Shown here: positions 23,959 to 31,232 of the stretch, one piece after another | How the letters are laid out: each line of letters opens with the position of its first letter | How positions within the stretch are numbered: position 1 is the stretch's first letter | Assembly: GCA_903837605.1 (NCBI GenBank) | Contig: CAILVF010000010.1 | Coordinates: forward strand, 1 to 39,125 | Reading direction: 5' to 3' | DNA: 39,125 nt | Origin: an uncultured Bacteroidales bacterium | GTDB taxonomy: Bacteria > Bacteroidota > Bacteroidia > Bacteroidales > FEN-979 | The notes under the pieces: model-generated | The model's database searches: none | What the model was told of the DNA's origin: nothing | What the model saw: only the letters and a program-made list of their open reading frames with translations | Made by a program: the position numbers and the translations under genes

Positions 23959-24498
23959 ATGAATTTCTTTTCGAAAAACAAGTTTGTTTTCTGGTTGCTG
24001 ATCTTCCTGGTGGTCATCAACCTCACGGTATTAATCACATTCCTTGTGATGTATTCCCGAAAATCCGATACAGTAACACAGCAAGTGCCAGAGAAACCAG
24101 GAATGGCGCTACAGAAAGAACTAACGTTAACCCCTTCCCAATCAGAACATGTAGATCTTATTCTTGCCTGCTACAGGGAAGTAACCGATCCTCTTGCCGA
24201 AAACATTCGTGGATACAGGGCCCGGATACTTAATGAGCTAGCAAATGATAAACCGGACACATTGAAAATCAACCATTATGCAGACTCAGTTTGTTACCTG
24301 CAGAGGCAGATGCAAAAAGCTTCGGTAAAACAATATATGGCTTTGAAAGAAATCTGTAATCCCGCTCAATGCCGGAGACTATCCTCTCTTTACTTTGAAT
24401 TATACGGGTTCCAGGGACAGGGTAAAGGAATGGGGCAGGGAAAAGGGGTGAGGCGTCAGTATAGGTGGGGACAGAATAATAATGGCCGTGGAAAATGA
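23959..24498 (+). CDS. Spy/CpxP-like periplasmic metal-stress protein
   Basis: 179 residues: an N-terminal membrane anchor (FVFWLLIFLVVINLTVLITFLVMY), then a helical periplasmic domain with LTLTPSQSEHVDLILACYREV, reminiscent of LTxxQ repeats of Spy/CpxP and of CnrX-type heavy-metal sensors. Cysteines occur at ILACYREV, DSVCYL, EICNPAQC. The tail is Gly/Gln/Arg-rich (GQGKGMGQGKGVRRQY), similar in style to the tail of the secreted protein at 22384. It follows the anti-sigma gene by 9 bases and is probably the third member of the operon, either sensor or chaperone. Confidence 0.75.
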   Translation: MNFFSKNKFVFWLLIFLVVINLTVLITFLVMYSRKSDTVTQQVPEKPGMALQKELTLTPSQSEHVDLILACYREVTDPLAENIRGYRARILNELANDKPDTLKINHYADSVCYLQRQMQKASVKQYMALKEICNPAQCRRLSSLYFELYGFQGQGKGMGQGKGVRRQYRWGQNNNGRGK

Positions 24499-24511
24499 TA
24501 GAGAAATCGTA

Positions 24512-24913
24512 TCAATGTGTTTCTCCTGAATAAAGAATATCGATCTCTCCCCTTTCGGATACACATTCCATTAACTTGTTTTTCAGTTTCCAACAGGTCA
24601 TTTGGCGAATCGTCATTTGCCTGGCCAATTCATAAGAAGATATAGCCGGTTCATTGCATACCATATGCATAATTCTGAAAGCTTCGGGAAGATGTATCCG
24701 GCAACGATGAAAAATCGTATGGGCTGTAGCAGATTCTTCGTGTTTACACCGGGTACAGCGACGTGAATAAGGTGTTTTACCTTTGCAATAATTTGTATTT
24801 CCGCAATGCAGGCAGGTAAACCCGGCAGCCCACTTCTGATCTGCAATTAAGGCCAAACATGCTTCCTCGGTAACTAATGATTTTATTTCCAGTTTATCAA
24901 AAGGTATTCTCAT
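24512..24913 (-). CDS. Stand-alone IS1595-type zinc-ribbon/HTH protein
   Basis: 133 residues from the ATG at 24913; the TTG at 24937 overlaps its -7 box and is unlikely. The N-terminal part resembles the IS1595 transposase start (ACLALIADQKWAAGFTCLHCGNTNYC), with zinc ribbon pairs CLHC and CTRC, followed by a helix-turn-helix-like stretch (SSYELARQMTIRQMTCWKLKNKL). The whole DDE nuclease domain is absent and there are no terminal repeats nearby. It may be a domesticated DNA-binding protein rather than a decayed insertion sequence. It is divergent from the thioredoxin lipoprotein gene, and a 23-base element common to another promoter lies between the two. Confidence 0.7.
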   Translation of the reverse strand: MRIPFDKLEIKSLVTEEACLALIADQKWAAGFTCLHCGNTNYCKGKTPYSRRCTRCKHEESATAHTIFHRCRIHLPEAFRIMHMVCNEPAISSYELARQMTIRQMTCWKLKNKLMECVSERGEIDILYSGETH

Positions 24914-24934
24914 GCTAATAATTGATTTCCCATG

Positions 24935-24942
24935 CAAAATTA
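24935..24942 (-). promoter_or_regulatory. -7 box of the zinc-ribbon protein gene
   Basis: TAATTTTG on the minus strand fits TAnnTTTG exactly and lies 21 bases before the ATG at 24913. It supports the shorter start. Confidence 0.6.
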
Positions 24943-24948
24943 AAAAAA

Positions 24949-24971
24949 TTAGTGATACTTAAGCGATTTAA
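24949..24971 (+). promoter_or_regulatory. Shared 23-base operator, copy 1
   Basis: TTAGTGATA, then C, then TTAAGCGATTTAA. It matches 33058-33080 at 22 of 23 positions. In both places 13 bases separate it from the -7 box. It contains two imperfect direct copies of the pattern GnGAT-TTAA (GTGATACTTAA and GCGATTTAA). Confidence 0.75.
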
Positions 24972-24984
24972 ATTAAAAATAATT

Positions 24985-24992
24985 TATCTTTG
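24985..24992 (+). promoter_or_regulatory. -7 box of the thioredoxin lipoprotein gene
   Basis: TATCTTTG fits TAnnTTTG. The transcript should begin near 24999, so the GTG at 24995 cannot be the start codon; the ATG at 25019 is. Confidence 0.7.
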
Positions 24993-25018
24993 CAGTGAAA
25001 TTTAAAATCAAACCAGTG

Positions 25019-25501
25019 ATGAAAAAATATTCAATTATCTCAGCTACATTTTTAATAATGGTATTTACCTCATGTAACAGCATTGGTGGTAACAAATCGG
25101 AAAGCGCTTCGGCCGATATAAAAGAAGGCGTCGTTAATCAAATGAGTACCGAAACATTTAAAAAACTGGTTTATAACTACCAGAAAAATCCGAATAACTG
25201 GGTATATGAAGGGAATCAGCCCTGTGTTATTGATTTTTACGCTGACTGGTGCAGACCATGCAAAATGGTATCTCCAATCATGGAGGAACTTGCAAAAGAA
25301 TATAAAGGCAAAGTCGTTTTTTACAGGATAAACACAGACCAGGAAAGGGAACTTTCTCAAACATTTAACATAAGTTCGATCCCGGCTATTCTATATGTCC
25401 CAAAGAGTGGGAAACCTCAGATGTCGGTAGGCCTTGCAAGCAAAGAAGACTATATTCAACAAATAAAAACACTGCTGTTACAAACAACAGCGATTAAATA
25501 A
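25019..25501 (+). CDS. Thioredoxin-fold lipoprotein
   Basis: 160 residues from the ATG at 25019. A lipoprotein signal (KKYSIISATFLIMVFTSC) places the mature protein in the cell envelope. The thioredoxin domain has the active site WCRPC in IDFYADWCRPCKMVSPIMEEL; the usual glycine is arginine, which can alter redox potential. A cis-proline is seen at SSIPAIL. The following gene is a cytoplasmic thioredoxin with the same N-terminal pattern (ETFKKLVYNYQKN...W.YEGNQPC versus KVFNYEAN...W.FEGDLPC), evidence of a tandem duplication in which one copy gained an export signal. A role in envelope thiol redox or sulfur metabolism is inferred. Confidence 0.88.
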   Translation: MKKYSIISATFLIMVFTSCNSIGGNKSESASADIKEGVVNQMSTETFKKLVYNYQKNPNNWVYEGNQPCVIDFYADWCRPCKMVSPIMEELAKEYKGKVVFYRINTDQERELSQTFNISSIPAILYVPKSGKPQMSVGLASKEDYIQQIKTLLLQTTAIK

Positions 25502-25542
25502 ACGAGTAATAAAGAAAACAAATTTTATTTAAAATTCATTTT

Positions 25543-25908
25543 ATGGCACTTGAACATTTAACAAAACAGGTATTTCTTGATAAAGTATTCAATTACGAAG
25601 CAAATAAGGATTGGAAATTTGAAGGCGATCTGCCTTGTCTTATCGATTTTTATGCCGATTGGTGCGGCCCATGCAAGATGGTTGCTCCAATACTGGAAGA
25701 ACTTTCAAAAGAATATTCCGGTAAGATCAACATATACAAGATAGATACCGAAGCTGAACAGGAACTTGCCTCAGCATTTGGAATAAGAAGCATTCCCTCG
25801 ATGCTCTTTTGTCCGAAAAATGGGCAACCTCAAATGGCCGTAGGGGCATTACCTATGGAATCCATGAAAGAAGCAATTAACGATATTTTGCTGAAAGAAC
25901 AGAATTAA
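25543..25908 (+). CDS. Thioredoxin
   Basis: 121 residues, canonical active site WCGPC in LIDFYADWCGPCKMVAPILEEL and cis-proline in RSIPSMLFCPKNG. No signal peptide, so cytoplasmic. It is 41 bases after the lipoprotein paralogue and presumably in the same transcript under the shared 23-base element. It ends in a short hairpin-like repeat about 40 bases after the stop. Confidence 0.92.
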   Translation: MALEHLTKQVFLDKVFNYEANKDWKFEGDLPCLIDFYADWCGPCKMVAPILEELSKEYSGKINIYKIDTEAEQELASAFGIRSIPSMLFCPKNGQPQMAVGALPMESMKEAINDILLKEQN

Positions 25909-25947
25909 TAGGAATTAAGAATGCCCTTTCACGACCATACTCATGAT

Positions 25948-25966
25948 CTTCAGGTTAAGCCTGAAG
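25948..25966 (+). terminator. Weak hairpin after the thioredoxin genes
   Basis: CTTCAGG-TTAAG-CCTGAAG forms a 7-bp stem with a 5-base loop 40 bases after the thioredoxin stop. The following bases (AATTTGTATA) are only moderately T-rich, so termination is uncertain. Confidence 0.35.
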
Positions 25967-26107
25967 AATTTGTATAGCTGGTATAGAAAATTGGACCTCC
26001 AGAATTTTGTCCCCTTAGTAGGAATAGGTGGATAAAACTCATCCTTATATGCCTTTGATAACTTGTTTTCGCTCATTTTTATCAAAATTTAAAATGGTGA
26101 ACCGGGA

Positions 26108-27562
26108 TCATTCGGGTAACAGCCACCAGAAAGGATAACCTTTGGCCTTATGCAGGAACATGTAGTGCAGGAAGAGTTTAATCCAGTGACCGGCGAGCCC
26201 TATCTCCCCTACTGTTGCATTGATATCGCGGCCCCAGTCGGGATACTTTTCCCAATCAGGAACGACCGGTGAAACCGTCATCGTGGCTCCAAGCCCCTTT
26301 GTCATACTATACCCTGCTGAAACAATGCATGCAGCTCCCATACGGCCCATGTTTGCAAGATGGCGGTGATTGGTCCCGCCACTTTTAATTATCTCAGCAA
26401 TATTCTCAGCCACGATTTTACCAATAACTCCCGAAGGCATACCGGTACGCGGAGGAGACGGGAATATCTCCGTTCCATTGGGGCTTTTCATGGGTTTTGA
26501 AATAGAATGAGGAGGTGCAAAAGCGATGCCTGTAGCATAAATATTAGGATATGCAGGACTTTGATAACGTTCAGGCCAATCCCTGATACTCCAGTCTTCA
26601 AAAGGTTTTGATGAATAATCAGCATCAACCAGCATGAATCCGCTGGCCGCAAAAAGCCTGGGAGTAATGTCTTCACCAGTTTTTGTGTAGGCTTTAATAC
26701 CCTGACCTGCAAATGCAGGGATCAGCATGGCAAAATCAAATTCAATCGAACTGATCTTTCCATCCAGGGTTTCATAATGGGCTACACCAGGATCAACCTT
26801 TGTAATGCCGGCCCGTTTGATCCAGCTGATATTGTTTTCGGCAAGTACCGATTCGGTAAAAACCTTGGTGGAAGTGATATAACCGCCTCTTTTAATAAAA
26901 GCTCCCCCCATCCCGAAATCACCCAACTCGAATTCATTGGAAATCCAGGTTATATCGGCAAGGTGGCTAAGTTTCCTGCGTTTGAATTCGAAAGCCAGGT
27001 TCAGGGCATATTCAAACGCAGCACCCTGGCAGGTAGCTTTTGCATGACCGGTTCCAATGAGGAATCTTTGCTTTTTCCCCTGATGCATCAGATCGATTGC
27101 TTTCTGCAATTCATACCAGGTATGTTCAGCATGATCACAGGAACAAACCGAAAGCGAATTTTTACCAGGTCCTAAACCAGGAGTAGCATCAAAATTAAGT
27201 TTAGGGCCGGTTGCATTAACCAGGAAATCATAGGGAACCTTCTCTTTTTGGCCGGTATTTCCTTCGGATGTGTATTCAATGGAAACAAATCCCGATTTGA
27301 TTTCATCGTCCCCTTCGGGATGTAATGAGACAGCTTTTGCCTGCTTGAATATGATCCCCCAGCGATTGTAAACCTTTGGAAGTTTAAACCTGACCTGATC
27401 TACCTTCATTCTACCCACCCCAACCCATATATTTGAAGGTATCCATTGATAATACTGGCTGGGTGAAACAACAATCACTTCATGCTGCCGGCCTAGTTTT
27501 TTCTTGAGAAATGCGGCAGCCGTATGGCCTGAAATTCCTGCGCCAAGTACTACTACTTTCAT
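26108..27562 (-). CDS. Sulfide:quinone oxidoreductase-like flavoprotein
   Basis: A 484-residue two-dinucleotide-binding flavoprotein. FAD motif VVVLGAGISGHTAA at the N-terminus; YDFLVNATGPKLNF and ANIYATGIAFAPPH further on. Candidate redox cysteines are Cys140 and Cys142 (SVCSCDHAEHTW), Cys178 (ATCQGAAFEYALNLAFE) and one in MGAACIVSAGYS near 412, placed like the catalytic set of SQRs. The hydrophobic/aromatic C-terminus (IKLFLHYMFLHKAKGYPFWWLLPE) suits monotopic membrane binding. It should oxidise sulfide and reduce quinone. It is transcribed alone, divergently from the methyltransferase at 27635. SQR type is not assigned; the long C-terminal half differs from type I. Confidence 0.82.
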   Translation of the reverse strand: MKVVVLGAGISGHTAAAFLKKKLGRQHEVIVVSPSQYYQWIPSNIWVGVGRMKVDQVRFKLPKVYNRWGIIFKQAKAVSLHPEGDDEIKSGFVSIEYTSEGNTGQKEKVPYDFLVNATGPKLNFDATPGLGPGKNSLSVCSCDHAEHTWYELQKAIDLMHQGKKQRFLIGTGHAKATCQGAAFEYALNLAFEFKRRKLSHLADITWISNEFELGDFGMGGAFIKRGGYITSTKVFTESVLAENNISWIKRAGITKVDPGVAHYETLDGKISSIEFDFAMLIPAFAGQGIKAYTKTGEDITPRLFAASGFMLVDADYSSKPFEDWSIRDWPERYQSPAYPNIYATGIAFAPPHSISKPMKSPNGTEIFPSPPRTGMPSGVIGKIVAENIAEIIKSGGTNHRHLANMGRMGAACIVSAGYSMTKGLGATMTVSPVVPDWEKYPDWGRDINATVGEIGLAGHWIKLFLHYMFLHKAKGYPFWWLLPE

Positions 27563-27634
27563 AATTGCGTTTTGAGATAAGTTCTTACGAGAATTGATGT
27601 AAATTTATGGAAAATACGTTTCTAACCTAACATC

Positions 27635-28252
27635 ATGAATGAATTTGATTTAAAAGCAAAAGACTGGGACATGAACCCGGTTCATATAGAGCGATCAAAG
27701 GCTATTGCCGAACAGATGATCAGGCTTCTTCCCTTATCAGACAAAATGCGGGCCCTTGAGTTCGGAGCTGGGACAGGAGTACTCAGTTTTTTGTTAAAAG
27801 ACCGGTTTTCGGAAATCACCTTGCTGGACAGCTCAAAGGAAATGCTTAAAAAAGCAGAGGAAAAGATTGATGTAAGTGACCGTTTGAAATTCAGGACCCT
27901 GTTTCTAAACCTTGAGGCGGAAGAGTATTCAGGAGATCCATTCGATATTATCTATACCCAGATGGTCCTGCATCATATTAAAGATACCACAGCAATTTTC
28001 AGAAAATTTCACAGCCTGCTGAAACCCGGAGGAATACTGGCTATAGCTGACCTTTACCTTGAAGATGGTTCATTCCACGACGGAGACGAAAGTGTCCACT
28101 TCGGATTTGATCCTGAAAAACTCACTGAAACTCTTCATCTGCAAGGTTTCTCAGAAACAACAGTTACTTCTTGCTTCATGATGCGTAAAGTAATATCAGG
28201 AGACAAAACAAAAGAATACCCTATATTTATACTTACATCTGTTAAACCTTGA
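27635..28252 (+). CDS. Class I SAM-dependent methyltransferase
   Basis: 205 residues with motif I LEFGAGTGVLSF, the acidic end of strand 2 in LLDSSKEMLKKAEE, and the motif FDIIYTQMVLHHIKD typical of UbiE/Coq5-type methyltransferases, then LLKPGGILAIADLY. Substrate not determined. The N-terminal segment FDLKAKDWDMNPVHIERSKAIAEQM is typical of small-molecule methyltransferases near metal- or thiol-related genes. It is divergent from the SQR-like gene and convergent with the NifX-like gene, with only 5 bases between stops. Confidence 0.8.
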   Translation: MNEFDLKAKDWDMNPVHIERSKAIAEQMIRLLPLSDKMRALEFGAGTGVLSFLLKDRFSEITLLDSSKEMLKKAEEKIDVSDRLKFRTLFLNLEAEEYSGDPFDIIYTQMVLHHIKDTTAIFRKFHSLLKPGGILAIADLYLEDGSFHDGDESVHFGFDPEKLTETLHLQGFSETTVTSCFMMRKVISGDKTKEYPIFILTSVKP

Positions 28253-28257
28253 TCTTT

Positions 28258-28626
28258 TTAATCGGAATGCTTAGTGTCACATCCTTCGTGCTCATGACAG
28301 GTCTGGTTATTGTCAGTAATGTTTCCCTGTAAGTATTCGATTACGACATCCTCGGCCAGGCCGGAACAGCCTCTAACAACTTCTATGCCATTGGTATACA
28401 GATGCTGAATTGCCCCTGCACCGATGTTTCCTGCAAGCATGATAGTAACACCATGGGTGGCAAGAACTTCAGCAATACCTGAACGGCATCCGCAACCTTC
28501 GTTAGCTTTAACGATTTCAGTATTTAAAATTTTGTTTTCCTGTGATAACGAGAAAACTGAGTATGTATCTGAATGGCCAAAATGCTCATTTACAAATCCG
28601 TTGTGAACGGGAACAGCTATTTTCAT
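28258..28626 (-). CDS. NifX/NifB-type dinitrogenase Fe-Mo cofactor-like protein
   Basis: 122 residues. Starts MKIAVPVHNGFVNEHFGHSDTYSVF, with the characteristic HFGH segment, followed by GCGCRSGIAEVL and VTIMLAGNIGAGAIQHLYTNGIEVVRGCSG. The C-terminal tail carries CHEHEGCDTKH, a likely extra metal site. Stand-alone members are thought to bind Fe-S or Fe-Mo type clusters. It immediately follows a second member (28627) and a DUF134 regulator-like protein; the trio is a widespread arrangement in anaerobes. No nitrogenase is present. Confidence 0.88.
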   Translation of the reverse strand: MKIAVPVHNGFVNEHFGHSDTYSVFSLSQENKILNTEIVKANEGCGCRSGIAEVLATHGVTIMLAGNIGAGAIQHLYTNGIEVVRGCSGLAEDVVIEYLQGNITDNNQTCHEHEGCDTKHSD

Positions 28627-28953
28627 TTATTTGTTTTTATGGTTTAATAATTCTATTATTTCTGAAACCGATACCCGGGTATCCGGATGAATGATCATCT
28701 GGATCTGGCCCTGGTTAAGCAGTTGTTGGACCTTTGTGCCAAAATCACCTGCAATGACAGCATTAACATTTTTAGCAATTAATTCATTTACAATAACATC
28801 CCCTTTGCATCCTTTAATCCCCCGTGCAGGGTTATCTATTACTTCGGTCGTCTGGCTTTCATCATCATAAATATGGAAATAGGAACATTTACCGAAGTGT
28901 TTGTCAATCAACGTTTCTGAGCTTGAGTTTTGAGCTGCAATTGCTGTTTTCAT
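28627..28953 (-). CDS. NifX/NifB-type dinitrogenase Fe-Mo cofactor-like protein
   Basis: 108 residues: MKTAIAAQNSSSETLIDKHFGKCSYFHIYD with the HFGKC motif, then GIKGCKGDVIVNELIAKNVNAVIAGDFGTKVQQLL. It abuts the downstream paralogue without spacing, so translation is coupled, and follows the DUF134 gene by one base. The three form one operon read leftwards from the divergent promoter region at 29.4 kb. Function as cluster carrier is family-based; the physiological client could be the HdrCB-like pair transcribed divergently. Confidence 0.85.
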   Translation of the reverse strand: MKTAIAAQNSSSETLIDKHFGKCSYFHIYDDESQTTEVIDNPARGIKGCKGDVIVNELIAKNVNAVIAGDFGTKVQQLLNQGQIQMIIHPDTRVSVSEIIELLNHKNK

Positions 28954-28954
28954 T

Positions 28955-29368
28955 TCAATTTGTTGTTATTTCTTCAAGATTTTTAGATTGGCACAGAGGA
29001 CATCTTACAGATGATAATTCAATCCCAGGTGCCGTAAAGAAGATATTACAGGCCCGGCAATTATACCAGTCATTACTAAAATAGGCCCTTCCTTTTTCAA
29101 CTTCAATAGGACGAGCTTCAGCAAGGGCCAATGCGATCTTTCGGCGGGCGCTTTCATATAAGCGGGTAAATGTTGGCCTCGAAATATTCATGACCTGGGA
29201 AGCCTGAGATTGTGTCATCAATTCATAATCGCATAATTTCAGAGCCGCATATTCCTCAAAAAAAAGAAAAACAGGTTCATTTTCTCCGGCATAATAGCCG
29301 AACGGCTTATACCCTTTGAACTTTGGAGGGTCAAATACGGTACGGTTATTTTTTGGACGTGGGGACAT
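28955..29368 (-). CDS. DUF134 family predicted DNA-binding protein
   Basis: 137 residues. MSPRPKNNRTV start, FKGYKPFG, then a sigma-70 region 4-like helix-turn-helix (EYAALKLCDYELMTQSQASQVMNISRPTFTRLYESARRKIALAL), and a C-terminal zinc ribbon (NCRACNIFF and VRCPLCQSK). DUF134 proteins are typically encoded next to NifX-like genes. Head-to-head with the HdrC-like gene, it is the obvious candidate to bind the palindrome TGAAC-N4-GTTCA in the shared promoter region. This is inference from position. Confidence 0.87.
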   Translation of the reverse strand: MSPRPKNNRTVFDPPKFKGYKPFGYYAGENEPVFLFFEEYAALKLCDYELMTQSQASQVMNISRPTFTRLYESARRKIALALAEARPIEVEKGRAYFSNDWYNCRACNIFFTAPGIELSSVRCPLCQSKNLEEITTN

Positions 29369-29385
29369 AAAAATTTATCTGAACA

Positions 29386-29393
29386 CAAAATTA
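29386..29393 (-). promoter_or_regulatory. -7 box of the DUF134-NifX-NifX operon
   Basis: TAATTTTG on the minus strand fits TAnnTTTG, 17 bases before the ATG at 29368. A minus-strand TTTG at 29417-29420, inside the palindromic operator, could serve as -33 at 23 bases spacing. Confidence 0.6.
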
Positions 29394-29400
29394 CGAAACA

Positions 29401-29435
29401 TTTGGTTCATTGTGAACAAAAGTTCATTATTTTTG
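29401..29435 (+). promoter_or_regulatory. Promoter of hdrCB-like genes with palindromic operator
   Basis: TTTG (29401-29404) and TATTTTTG (29428-29435) are the -33 and -7 elements. Between them lies TGAAC-AAAA-GTTCA (29413-29426), one base before the -7 box, with a further GTTCA half site at 29405-29409. The same palindrome with the same 1-base spacing occurs at 31689-31711. Confidence 0.72.
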
Positions 29436-29473
29436 TAAAGAGAATTTTAACTGACCATTGGTATGTGATTATT

Positions 29474-30106
29474 ATGGAATCATTCTATCAGCTTTTATCA
29501 AATGATATCCGATTTCAGGAAGGCCTGAAAGCATGCATCAGTTGTGGAACCTGCACTGCCATATGCCCGGCTGCCCAAGTATCGGATTATGATCCCCGAA
29601 TGCTTGTTGAGATGGTTCAAACCCGCAATGAAGAAGTTTTATTGGAATTGCTGAATGGAGATGCTATCTGGCGTTGCGGTGAATGTTTATCGTGTAAAAC
29701 ACGTTGTCCGCGAGGAAATACGCCCGGTCATATTATACAAGCATTACGCGCATTGTCCATTAAAACGGGTTTATTTGCCGATTCCAAACAAGGAAATCTG
29801 CAGCTGGAAATAAAACGAACAGTAGGTGAACATATTCTGAAATACGGCTACTGCGTGCACATTGATGAGATAGATACAGGTAAATATCCCGAACAGGGCC
29901 CAGTTTGGGAATGGTTCAGGGAAAACCGGGAATCTCTACTTGCACGGCTGGGGGCTAATTACAACCATGAAGGTGCGGGGACATTGAGAAAAATTTCGAA
30001 TCGTTCGCTGGAGGATTTACAAGCGATTTTTATTGAAACCGGGGCAATGGAAAGATTTCAGCAGATTGAATCCGGATCTGCTAAACAAGCAAAAGATGAA
30101 AAATAA
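29474..30106 (+). CDS. HdrC-like ferredoxin subunit
   Basis: 210 residues from the ATG at 29474; the longer frame back to 29402 crosses the promoter. Two [4Fe-4S] motifs: CISCGTCTAICP and CGECLSCKTRCPRG with the classic GNTPGHIIQALRALS stretch of HdrC. The C-terminal half is longer than methanogen HdrC and contains YGYCVHIDEIDTGKYPEQGPVWEWF. HdrC passes electrons between HdrA and HdrB. It overlaps the HdrB-like gene by 11 bases. No HdrA is encoded at this locus; the two HdrA-like proteins of the Qmo-like cluster are possible partners. Confidence 0.85.
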   Translation: MESFYQLLSNDIRFQEGLKACISCGTCTAICPAAQVSDYDPRMLVEMVQTRNEEVLLELLNGDAIWRCGECLSCKTRCPRGNTPGHIIQALRALSIKTGLFADSKQGNLQLEIKRTVGEHILKYGYCVHIDEIDTGKYPEQGPVWEWFRENRESLLARLGANYNHEGAGTLRKISNRSLEDLQAIFIETGAMERFQQIESGSAKQAKDEK

Positions 30107-31160
30107 GAACCAGCGCTGGTTGTCCTATCAGAAAGAGATTGCCGATGACCACTATTATTTTGCTCGCTCCTGCATCAGGCAGAATTTCTTTCCGGCCTCG
30201 GAAACCATCTTCCTTAAAATTTTAAGAGAAGAACTTGGTAAAGATATCTTTGATGATCCGGAACAGACCACCTGTACCGGGATTGCTTACCATTCGGGCA
30301 TAATTCCACTTGAAACGACCATGACGGTCGTGGCAAGGCAATTCGCACTCATGACCAGGGCAGGACACGAAAACTTTGTGTGTTCCTGTGTGACTTCCTT
30401 TGGCATTTATATCGAGGTGCTTGAACTATGGAAGCATTTCCCGGAGCAGGAAAAAAAAACCAGGGAAGCTTTATTAAAATCAACCGGCCTCGATTTTAAA
30501 ATTCCGGTGAATCTGGTGCATACCAGTGATATAATATACAAATTCAGGGATCAGATAGCTGCAAAAGCAAGTTTAAAACTGGTTAACTGTACAGGTGGGA
30601 ATCCATTAAAAATTGTTGATCATGTTGGCTGCCATTATGCCAAAATATTTCCAGACAAAGGGATAGGAGGCGCTGAGTATCCTTATGTTTTAGCTGGACT
30701 GATAGATGCCTGGGGTGGTGAGCAGGTAGATTATCCTGAACGCAGGCACTGCTGTGGGTTCGGATTCAGACAATACCTGATTAAAGAAAACCGGGGTTAT
30801 TCAGTAACCAATTCAAAATTCAAATTTGAATCAATGGCTCCCTATCATCCCGACCTGATCATTGCAAATTGTCCGGGCTGCACTTTTTTTCTTGACCGCT
30901 GGCAGTATGTGATAAGTGAAATGGAAAATAAAACTTATGATAGCGAAGGATATGGGATCCCGGTATTAACCTATGAAGAGGTTGCAGGCCTGGTCCTGGG
31001 TTATGATCCATGGGATCTGGGCCTGCAACTTCACCAGGTAGATGTGGAGCCGCTTCTGATTAAATTAGGAGTGATCTATTCACAAGAAGGCAAATATAAA
31101 GGTATGAATGGTGAGGAATTAGGAAAACCGGCGAAGCCCCAATTTTTAAAAACTCATTAA
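30096..31160 (+). CDS. HdrB-like CCG-domain subunit
   Basis: 354 residues from the ATG at 30096, which overlaps the HdrC-like stop. Two CCG-type modules can be seen: CTGIAYHSGIIPLE with VCSCVTSFGIYIE, and GCHYAK, then RHCCGFGFRQYL and NCPGCTFFLDRW. These cysteines ligate the paired non-cubane [4Fe-4S] clusters that reduce disulfides in HdrB. Length is slightly above HdrB (about 300). The natural disulfide substrate is unknown; DsrC, a low-molecular-weight thiol, or a thiol peptide are candidates. Co-regulation with a methionine gamma-lyase gene points to sulfur amino acid or methanethiol chemistry. Confidence 0.85.
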   Translation: MKNKNQRWLSYQKEIADDHYYFARSCIRQNFFPASETIFLKILREELGKDIFDDPEQTTCTGIAYHSGIIPLETTMTVVARQFALMTRAGHENFVCSCVTSFGIYIEVLELWKHFPEQEKKTREALLKSTGLDFKIPVNLVHTSDIIYKFRDQIAAKASLKLVNCTGGNPLKIVDHVGCHYAKIFPDKGIGGAEYPYVLAGLIDAWGGEQVDYPERRHCCGFGFRQYLIKENRGYSVTNSKFKFESMAPYHPDLIIANCPGCTFFLDRWQYVISEMENKTYDSEGYGIPVLTYEEVAGLVLGYDPWDLGLQLHQVDVEPLLIKLGVIYSQEGKYKGMNGEELGKPAKPQFLKTH

Positions 31161-31232
31161 ACTGGCCTTAACCCCGGGCAAGTCATGGACCCGGTTGCCG
31201 CCTCAAAGAAGAGGAGAATGTGCCAACAGGGA

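Noticed and set aside
24995..25018. GTG start of the thioredoxin lipoprotein
   Set aside because: It lies at or before the predicted transcript start and would spoil the lipoprotein signal.
25921..25977. 18-codon ORF (MPFHDHTHDLQVKPEEFV) after the thioredoxin gene
   Set aside because: It overlaps the hairpin 25948-25966 and has no context supporting translation.
3777..28953. Nitrogen fixation locus suggested by NifX-like genes
   Set aside because: No nifHDKEN genes are present, and stand-alone members of this family are common in non-fixing anaerobes.
29402..29473. Longer N-terminus of the HdrC-like protein
   Set aside because: It would be encoded by the promoter region itself, including the -7 box at 29428-29435.
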